Below, one piece after another: positions 56,711 through 64,000 of a stretch of DNA of 64,000 nt (positions are counted from its first letter, which is position 1; each line of letters starts with the position of its first letter). The translations under genes and the position numbers were made by a program. This DNA is from Strongylocentrotus droebachiensis (lineage: Eukaryota > Echinodermata > Echinoidea > Camarodonta > Strongylocentrotidae), in contig JAVYIG010000631.1 of the NCBI GenBank assembly GCA_035222895.1, positions 62,001-126,000 on the forward strand, given 5' to 3'. Below the pieces are notes generated by a model. It had not been told where the DNA came from and searched no databases. It worked only from the letters and a program-made list of their open reading frames with translations.

Positions 56711-57704
56711 AAGTCACAACATGGGGCAGTCTGCAGCCATTGCCTGTGCCACTCAAACAAGAGGACATCCCGTCAACCTCCACAGCTTACAGATTCCAGC
56801 TTCCAGTCGACGAGCCAATAATTTGTGACAGAAGGCTGGCAGAAGACCTGGGAGGAACCCCCCGGCATATACGCCCCCAATGTCCCCTGGCTCAAGAGCG
56901 ACAGCCCACATGGAATCTTCCATGCTTCCAAGACCAAGCGGAAGACTTTCAAAGCCAAGATGGAGTTCAACCCCCTCCTCTGCCGACAACGATTCGAGGA
57001 TCTTTGCCCTCCATGTTCTCCTTCTTCACCACACCGGTGTTCTTTTAGAGGCCGGTCGGTGTCATGGAGGCCAAGATCAAGTGCCCCAACGCGTCCTGCC
57101 CTTCACCTCCAGGGACATTTCTCTCACGAAGCGGATATGGCGATGTGACGAGGGAGGTCTGTGACCTGCGCCACAATTACACCGTGCTGACGGAGAGGCT
57201 CAAATGCAATTTCTGCATGAAGGCACGTCAACTGCAGACAGATGACCAACCCCATGTCCCCTACCGATGGCACGCGTACTCCCCATATATTCTGATGCAG
57301 CTGGCCCCTGCTGTTCGCAAGTTGTTTCCCGCCATCATATGTGGCAAGCGAGCAGTTGATAAGGGCGTGGCTGCTCTACTCGCAGACAGACTGAACGCAG
57401 CCTCGATGACCAAGGTGCATCGGTTGGTTGAGCAGGGCCATGAAGAATGGTATACGGACCGGCTGGATCTGTACCAGACGCTGCTGACGGAAGCTCAATC
57501 GGCCAGTCCATCGTCCTCATCCCAGCTTAGGATACTTCCCTTCACTGGACAGAAGTACATCCCATCCATCCCTCCTGTACTCATCCTCTCTCCCCGAGCT
57601 CTCCGCCGCGCCACCTTATCATGGAGATGGAGAAGATGGCGGTGTATCGTGATTCCATCAGGAGCGTGACAGGAGAAATCTTGTGCAGTGATGGCACCAA
57701 ACAG
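56711..57704 (+). pseudogene. segment 2: DUF6729-like zinc-ribbon region
   Basis: After EVTTWGSLQPL the likely frame changes twice (near 56830 and 56975), then reads FFTTPVFF-stop-RPVGVMEAKIKCPN. The zinc-binding cysteines are visible as CPNASC and, about 38 residues on, CNFC. An uninterrupted stretch then runs to about 57575 (HAYSPYILMQLAPAVRKLFP), and after one more shift VYRDSIRSVTGEILCSDGTK. Confidence 0.75.
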
Positions 57705-57751
57705 GTATTAATTACAATAGTTTATTTTTTTAGTAATTTCAGTATGGATAC

Positions 57752-58240
57752 ACCAGTCAAATACACTGTCGCTCTTAAAGGTGGAATATTTTTTTTTTAT
57801 CCCAATTTATGGAATTATTTTAAAAATAATTAAAAAATAATAGATCTAGATAATAGTATACATTCTCAGATTTTATTGAATAATAATTTGTCAATGTGTG
57901 TTTTGCGTGACTGCTTAAAGCATGTGTATGATACTGTGCTTATCAACTAGGTGACGTATGCCCTTAAGTCATAAATGACAGTAATGAGGATTAATGCCCC
58001 ACAAAAGGGCAATAAATTATATAGCACATCGACAAGGTTTTGATCCTGGGGGCTCACAGTTACAAGCCATGGCTTTGTCACTGAACCATGACTGTACGCA
58101 GCGGGGGCTAGGGTAGGGGGCAGTTTCCATGAATTAAAAAAAACACAGAAAATGCAATAAATTTTCAATAATTTATTGCATTTTACCCCGGTTCCCAACA
58201 TAACAAAATCTTCTGTGTGCCCATGCCTTGAGCCATAATG
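57752..58240 (-). mobile_element. second tRNA-derived SINE family, copy in intron
   Basis: Closely matches 44430-44930, including the CCATGACTGTACGCAGCGGG block. Lies between segments 2 and 3 of the transposon-like gene. Confidence 0.7.
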
Positions 58241-58413
58241 CAATTGAATAGTAATTGAATAGTAATAATCTAACTCTAACTTGTCCTCAAAAAATTAATT
58301 AATTTCAAAATTAAATAACTTTAATACAAGTTGAATATCTATCATTGCCTTTTTTAAAGTTGAATATTATTACATTTTTTTAAATCTTGTTTTTTGTTTT
58401 TTGTTTGTCACAG

Positions 58414-58732
58414 GGATGGCGGAACCTCGTGGCTTGAGTCATTGTTTGAGGACTGGACTGCTGATGGGATGGTCGTCAGATTTGACATCCGTCACTGGCT
58501 CCACAGATGGAATGCTGTGGTGGTGAAGCAATCTCACTCCAAGTATGGCATATTCATGAGCTCCCTGGCAGGTGCCATACTTGCATACAACGCTGACGAC
58601 ATGAGCCAGCTGATCAGAGCCATCCGCAATGGTGACAAGGACTACACTCCATACACCGACAAGGAGATGCTGGCCTTTGTAACGCCCCACCAGGCTTCCT
58701 GCTATGTCAGACGGTTGACGCGTGGTGTCCAG
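58414..58732 (+). pseudogene. segment 3: transposase-like core, FDIRHW block
   Basis: One clean open frame: RDGGTSWLESLFEDW, MVVRFDIRHWLHRWNAVVV, HSKYGIFMSSLAGAILAYNADD, ending ...TRGVQ at donor GTAAAT. The Asp-x-x-His pattern in a beta-strand-like context resembles RNase H-fold transposases. Its phase does not fit segment 2, in keeping with lost sequence between them. Confidence 0.78.
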
Positions 58733-58958
58733 GTAAATTTCTTTCTATCATTTAACAGAATTCAATGGGTTATGTATGAAAAATATTCAATAACGATTCA
58801 ATGATGAGGCTCCTTCCCAAGTTATTGTTTATCAAAATGATTGTGTGTTTGTTTTCATGGGTTTTTTGCAGGTATTCTCAATATTCAAGTTTCATTCATT
58901 GTTAATTTTTTTTTTTCTTTTTTTCTAACTGCATTTTATTTTATTTTTTCATTTGCAG

Positions 58959-59654
58959 GAGAGCTCATGTGCAATTGAGCACATCCTGGCTGAGTTCAAG
59001 GGACCGGCTGGCCTGGATATCGATGGAATCCCTCTGTTCACGTCTGTAGAAGCAGTCAATAGGGACTTTTAGATTTGCACGTCGACAGCTTTGACTGCAA
59101 CGTGTGACGTCATTTTAAGGCACTGCGCATGCGTTACGTCGTCTCAGTCGGCGATCGAGAATGCGTCAACCTTGATTTTCCTAAATCTAGTACATACATA
59201 CATATTGGTATTTATATAGCGCCTTTATATGCTCAAGGTACTAGTAGGCCGCGTGCGCATAAAATATACAGTTCCTCAGGTAGACCAGGGGTAGACAAAC
59301 GAACATCCCTTCCTTGCTATTATGTAAAAATGTGTAGAACAGGTGTCACATGCATATTCACCTGTTCTACACATATTTACATAATAGCATTGAAGGGATG
59401 TTCTTTTGTTGAGGGTAGAATGAGGAACTGTATATTTTGTCCTCTTTCTTTGTCCGTGATGTTCATAGTGTTACTTCCTGCATTCATGTATATCGTCGAG
59501 TGCAATCTATAAGATTTCTAATTGTAGTCAACATGGGCAGTTAAGTACGTTGAAACGTATGATCAGTCGGCGTTCGTCGTGTTCTCGTCCACTCAATCTA
59601 AAAGTACCTAATGCCTATTGGACCACCGCAAGAAAGCATTTGAGTTGTATGCAG
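58959..59654 (+). pseudogene. segment 4: exon split by a mariner-type MITE
   Basis: ESSCAIEHILAEFKG and DIDGIPLFTSVEAVN before the insert, then AYWTTARKHLSCMQ after it, ending at donor GTGAGC. The frame on the two sides is the same once the 547-bp insert and one TA are set aside. Confidence 0.82.
59062..59608. mobile_element. Tc1/mariner-type MITE inside a coding exon
   Basis: Ends GGGACTTTTAGATT and (inverted) GGTACTTTTAGATT, flanked by TA at 59060-59061 and 59609-59610. Sister of 51698-52814, opposite orientation, with the same palindromic core at about 59302-59404. Confidence 0.9.
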
Positions 59655-59677
59655 GTGAGCTCTAATGCTGTTGATTA

Positions 59678-59770
59678 TAATAATAACAACAACAATAATA
59701 ATAATAATAATAACAACAACAATAATAATAATAATAATAACAATAATTACCGGTATATAAATAATATAAC
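59678..59770. repeat. AAT/AAC microsatellite
   Basis: Trinucleotide run within the intron between segments 4 and 5. Confidence 0.9.
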
Positions 59771-59846
59771 AATTATAATGAAAATCATGAATGAAATTAA
59801 ATCACTTTGTTTACATGAATTTTCATTTGTTTTATTCCTATTGCAG

Positions 59847-60230
59847 GATGCCCCCCAACATTCCGATGTACGTGGCCACCAAAGTTGTTACCATCAATTG
59901 CATACCACTCAATAAGTACAAGTGCCGCAGAGGCAGCAATGCTCTTGAGGGACTGCACTCCCACCCAGGGGCGTACGCAGGGGGGGGGGGGGGGTTTGGG
60001 GGTTCAAACCCCCCCCTTTGGTATTTTAATGTATGTAAACCCCCCTAAAAAAGCTAAAACCCCCCCCCCTTCGTTTTTTTTTTTTTTTTTTTTTTTTTAT
60101 TATTAAAAAAAAAAAAAAAAAATTATACCCACGGCTAACCTAAATAAGGTGACCTTACCCCCCCTCCCCAACGCAAAAAATGTCAAATTTTGAAATTTTG
60201 ACCTCCAAAAAAAAAAAAAAAAGTGTACGC

Positions 60231-60276
<46 letters not shown>

Positions 60277-60524
60277 ACTGAGCGACTTTTCGGCCGGCTG
60301 AGTCGTTGCGATTTTTTTTTTGACCTCCAAAAAAAAAAAAAAAAGTGTCCGCTTACCCCCCCCCCCCCCCCACTGAGCGACTTTTCGGCCGGCGCGATTT
60401 TCAAATTTTCGGGAGCAAAATATTTTAAAACCCCCCCCCCCCCTTGAAAAAATCCTGCGTACGCCCCTGCTCCCACCTCCTACAGGCTATCCCTTCAAAG
60501 CGATGCGGGATTGTGCCTTTCCAG
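59847..60524 (+). pseudogene. segment 5: exon split by a hAT-like MITE, C-run frameshift
   Basis: The exon starts in phase with segment 4 as Asp-Ala-Pro, but a run of six C at 59852-59857 puts the rest (NIPMYVATKVVTINCIPLNK, YKCRRGSNALEGLHSH) one base out. After the insert it continues LLQAIPSKRCGIVPFQ to donor GTAAAT. Confidence 0.82.
59966..60469. mobile_element. hAT-like MITE inside a coding exon, perfect TSD
   Basis: Ends CAGGGGCGTACGCAGG and CCTGCGTACGCCCCTG are perfect inverse copies; the flanks are CTCCCACC at 59958-59965 and 60470-60477. It contains the CACTGAGCGACTTTTCGGCC stretch twice and long A, C and T runs. Same family as 37820-38155. Confidence 0.93.
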
Positions 60525-60717
60525 GTAAATACCGTACTATTTCAATTAGTTGTTCAGTCATGACCATTCCATGGACGTATCATAATACGTTAGCCCTAAA
60601 AACACTTGGGGGGGGGGGTCCCTAATCTTTTTAGGGTTAACAAAGTATGTATTGTTTTATCATTCATCTTGAATCATGAATCCGTTTCTCTTTGTCTCCC
60701 TTTCCTCTCACCATCAG

Positions 60718-60975
60718 GTCTACCTTATCGCATTCGCGGTCCAATGGAACGCCCGTATGGAGATAAAGATGGCTGGAGGGCAAGGAAGGCGAACCTCTTG
60801 CATCGATCCACGCCAGCTCCAGAGGATCAACGAGCAAGGGAGGGCGCTTTTTGGCCAGGACCACGTTCTCTACGAGCCCAACTTCTCTGCTCCTATATGA
60901 CTACGGTTCCAGCAGAGGAAAAGTTGTTGGGCGTCGAGTATGCCTACCCCCAGCCCACAAACTACACCCAGCAAG
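60718..60975 (+). pseudogene. segment 6: GVEYAY block
   Basis: VYLIAFAVQWNARMEIK and DPRQLQRINEQGRALFG, with a TGA at 60898-60900; a frameshift just before it restores TTVPAEEKLLGVEYAYPQPT, ending at donor GTGAGA. Confidence 0.75.
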
Positions 60976-61886
60976 GTGAGAATATTGTTTTGAAGATACT
61001 GGATTTATCTTACATGATATTAATTATATAAAGTACCATATCTTCTTCACTATAAGTAATACGCTAAGGCTCCGCGGGGGGCGCGACGTCTCCGCCAGCC
61101 TTTGTATTCTATTGTTTTTTAATGAGATCGCCGAGCGAAGTTGGTGCAGCTATCTCCTCCTGAACCCTTCCCTCGGGGTACCCGTGCCCGGTGCCGTCGT
61201 CCGCGGGAGAGTCTACTCTGTCGAATTGGCTATACTCCGCCCGAGGTCCTCCTCCGTGTCGACGTCCAGGGCGAAAACAGACGCGATATGCATAATGCAT
61301 GATATGCGTGACGACAGAGATACCTCATGGATATTCAACAAACATCCGTAGACACACGACCGATGACTATCCACTCACATTAAGTTGCGTATTAAATGCA
61401 CGCTGAATGGGTATGACTCACCCCGTGTTAGGTATCTTCCTATATGATATTCTCTATATAGACCGCGCCGTCGATCACACTCATTTCTTTGCAGTTCTCA
61501 AAGAGACACACAACAAATGACAAACCACTCACATTATGTTGCGTATTAAATGCTCTATGCAAAGGGCGGGATCACCGAGAGTAAAGCGTCTTGCTATAGG
61601 ATGTGCTTTAGGATGTGCTTTAGCGCTGCATGCACAAGCCACAGAGATACACACGAAGCTTCCCGTCCACGTCCTAACTTAGAGACCTATTTCCATCATT
61701 ATTGCCGCGATTTTTATATAGTTTTCGTGAATGGAGGTATGAAATCAAAGCTTATTTTGTGATTATTACGGCCATGTATACAAAATTTTGATTATCATTT
61801 TCTAAAGGAAAGTTTTCACAAGAAAACCATTGGACTGACAGTTCAGTCGCAAGCTGCCTTCAATCAACACGCAGTGCAGTGTGTGT

Positions 61887-61991
61887 GAGTTGAGATGAGC
61901 TTGCAGGAAGCTCCAACACCGGGACCGCGCCCCGCAGGCGTCCGACGCCTACGGCGCCGGTGTTGAGCTTCCTGCAAGCTCATCTCAACTC
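61887..61991. repeat. long hairpin
   Basis: GAGTTGAGATGAGCTTGCAG and its downstream continuation pair with the reverse at the right through about 35-bp arms with one extra base; the centre is GC-rich. Confidence 0.88.
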
Positions 61992-63008
61992 ATTTGACAC
62001 TTTGAAATTGTTATCTGTTGGTTTGCATCATTATTGCCGCGATTTCAATATAGTTTCGTGAATAGATTTACGAAACCTGAGCTTAGAATTAGTAAAAAAT
62101 ATTACTAATGTCTACGTTTTTAAACGACTGTCTGATTTTCTTGTGAAAAATGATTATCGAAATTCATGGTCAGAAATAATCACAATCTAGGTTCATTATG
62201 TTACAGTTCTTGCATCAAATCAATGCATGAAAACTTAGTTATTGAACTAGAAAAATGTTTTTTTTTTTTAAATAGGCAATTATGAAGTAGGAAGCCTGAA
62301 ACCTTAGCCTACTAAACAAATCTCAACAAAGTGTAGGCCTATCCTTTTATGAATTAATGAAAAAGTAGCCCCAGAAAAAAGAGCCCCCGAAAGTTGAAAA
62401 AGTAGCCCCCGAAAATTTCCCAAAAATTTGAAATGGAGCCTCCGAAATGAAAAACTTAATTTTTTGCCTGCGCCCCCCTCTAGAATCCCTCGGATTTCCG
62501 CGGGTCCCGAGTTGAGTGTATATATAATGTAGGGGTGGGGTCCACGGGTTTCAAGGGGCCATAAACCCCCAAGAGCTCGGGGGTTACATTCTTCAAAGTT
62601 GGGGGGGGGGGGGGAGAGATCAGATCGCAGCGGGTTGAGTGTATATATAATATAGGCGTTGGGTCCACGGGTTTCAAGGGGCCATAAACCCCCGAAAGCT
62701 TGGGGGGTTTAGGCGTTTAATTAGGGTCAGATGAGCATGTTTTTAATACTTTATTTGTGACACTTGCGAGTCAGTAATTGGCGTGGGGTCAATACGTAGA
62801 GTTGCGTAGTGTTGCGTACCAACTACGCTGGCCTACGTTACTATATGCTGAGGGACGGAAAGGGGTACGCAAGAGGCGGCCCCAAAAAAGTAAGCGGGCG
62901 GGGACGCAAAACATTTTTTTAATGGCCTGAATGGCAAATAAAGTTCTTGGTGGTTTTAATTTAGACAGTCTCTATATATCTATTTACACCCCCGCCCCCC
63001 TCTAGAAT

Positions 63009-63035
63009 CCCGCGGATTTCCGCGGGTCCAGCTAG
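63009..63035 (+). mobile_element. Helitron-type 3' terminus
   Basis: A hairpin CCCGCGGA-TT-TCCGCGGG (63009-63026) is followed after five bases by CTAG and then T, the usual Helitron 3' end and target. The same segment, slightly changed, is at about 62469-62504 without CTAG. The 5' end of the element was not found. Confidence 0.6.
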
Positions 63036-63296
63036 TATTATTATATTTGTTTATGATGAAATGATGACAACAATATACTGTAGATAATTATACTACTTAT
63101 GATCAAATGATCGTGTGTGATTTGTATTAAAGGCTGATTGTTTTTTTATTTTATTTTTATTAATTCATCTCTGTATTTCTTTCAACAGCTGAACTTGAAG
63201 TCAACCAATAACGATTTTGGCAATCAGTAATAAACTATTAAACTATTTATTGATGCAATCATTAATCATTCTTATTTCTTTTATATTTATTTACAG

Positions 63297-64000
63297 CCGA
63301 TGAACAAGCTGAAAAGGAGGGTGAGTCGGAGACCGAGTCTGAGAACGAAGGCATGGACGAGGATGGTCCTACCACTGAACCTGATGACCCCTTAGATGCT
63401 GTGTCTGTAAAATCACGTTGCCCTCAGCAATGAAGAGCATGTGGTTGAGGAGGTCTCCCCCTAATATGGAATATGTGTTGATGAGGCCAAGTAACCTTCA
63501 TCTGCCTGAGTTCCAAGAAGTAGAGGACCTTGCGCTTCTCCTTCTTAAGTTCATCGAAGGGGTGCAGCACATCATCCCGGCCCCCTTAGGCAGGAGCTTG
63601 CCAAAGCTGCATGGAATCTGCAAGACCATGACGAGAGCGCCCGCAACTTTGTCAAAAGGTATGAATCTATCTGGGGCTACACTCTGTTTGGGAGATGCTT
63701 GGGCAGTCACTCCCAGGAGAGTAGCTCACCAGCTCAATATACAAAGTTCGGGTGGATGCGCTTCGCCCAGGCAGCATCCATCACAGATGAGTCGAGGTTC
63801 TTATACCTCCTCATCAAGATGCTAACAAATCAGCCGTCTGTGGGTGGCCTGTCATCCCCTACAAAAGCAGCCTCCAAAATAAAGGCCCGCTACAAGAGAA
63901 TTACCAACAGGGTTAGGGATGACCTACTCCTATCTGCCATGGATATCCCGCTGCCTAATATCAATGCAAAGTCTATTACATCGTTTATATCTGAGACACA
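63297..64000 (+). pseudogene. segment 7: acidic linker and C-terminal region, runs off window
   Basis: Starts at an acceptor TATTTACAG with DEQAEKEGESETESENEGMD, then loses frame after about 63400. From about 63556 a clean frame reads ESARNFVKRYESIWGYTLFG, FGWMRFAQAASITDESRFLY and ASKIKARYKRITNRVRDDLL to the last base. Confidence 0.7.

Larger units (their letters stand above)
60976..63296. other. intron of the transposon-like gene, holding other repeats
   Basis: It includes a GC-richer block (about 61060-61320), a direct repeat CACTCACATTA(A/T)GTTGCGTA (about 61374 and 61529), a 105-bp hairpin (61887-61991), two tandem units with GAGTGTATATATAAT (about 62513 and 62636), and a Helitron-type end near 63035. 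Confidence 0.5.
55632..64000 (+). pseudogene. decayed intron-containing transposon-like gene (C2H2 fingers, DUF6729-like zinc ribbon, transposase-like core)
   Basis: Exon-like segments: 55632-56228, 56711-57704, 58414-58732, 58959-59654, 59847-60524, 60718-60975, and 63297 to the window end. Most are bounded by good GT-AG sites. Read in order they match what I recall of large uncharacterised proteins with a DUF6729 domain in fishes and corals: zinc finger, FG-Y-GQT-WLLE-DVGW block, CP-C...C-C zinc ribbon, a D-rich transposase-like core, CRRGS-LEGLH block, GVEYAY block, acidic linker, C-terminal helical part. Breaks: TAG at 57046-57048 where Trp is expected, several frameshifts, about 80 codons missing between 57704 and 58414, and two MITEs inside exons. 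The family link is from memory, and the catalytic residues are not proven. Confidence 0.72.

Overview
The window is animal genomic DNA: AT-rich, intron-rich, short exons with clean GT-AG junctions, and a very high load of small DNA transposons, poly-G/poly-C tracts and microsatellites. The three host genes are clearly animal but only moderately like the vertebrate proteins. Repeat style (G-run hAT-like elements, tRNA-SINEs with ATT tails, abundant TAGGCCT words) suggests a marine invertebrate deuterostome, with an echinoderm such as a sea urchin as the leading guess. The species cannot be fixed from the sequence alone.

Host genes. (1) 229-2253, plus strand: the last two coding exons of an SLC16/monocarboxylate-transporter-like major facilitator; its 5' part lies before the window. 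(2) 9754-25800, plus strand: a complete nine-exon GPR180 (intimal thickness-related receptor) orthologue, 434 aa, every junction in phase. (3) 37345-33089, minus strand: a complete four-exon FIS1 orthologue (mitochondrial fission 1), 149 aa. GPR180 and FIS1 are convergent, with about 7.3 kb between their stop codons. The three genes have no evident common pathway.

Transposon layers. 4.9-9.6 kb holds nested MITEs upstream of GPR180. GPR180 introns hold a 1.4 kb foldback element, a 17-bp minisatellite, a PIF/Harbinger-type MITE, a broken L1/Tx1-like LINE with a fold-back rearrangement, and TTAA-flanked MITEs. 28.2-30.2 kb holds a MITE and a 1.2 kb repeat-built foldback element. 37.7-54 kb is almost entirely transposon: four large hAT-like elements, three with perfect 8-bp target-site duplications (TSDs), one of which is a nest several levels deep, and another of which carries two exact tandem duplications.

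55.6-64 kb (running off the end) is a decayed, intron-containing transposon-like gene. It has two C2H2 fingers, a YAGQTYKWLLEEDVGW block, a DUF6729-like zinc-ribbon region, and a transposase-like core with conserved FDIRHW, CRRGSNALEGLH and GVEYAY blocks. Two of its coding exons have been hit by MITEs whose target duplications can still be read. This is the most unusual item in the window.
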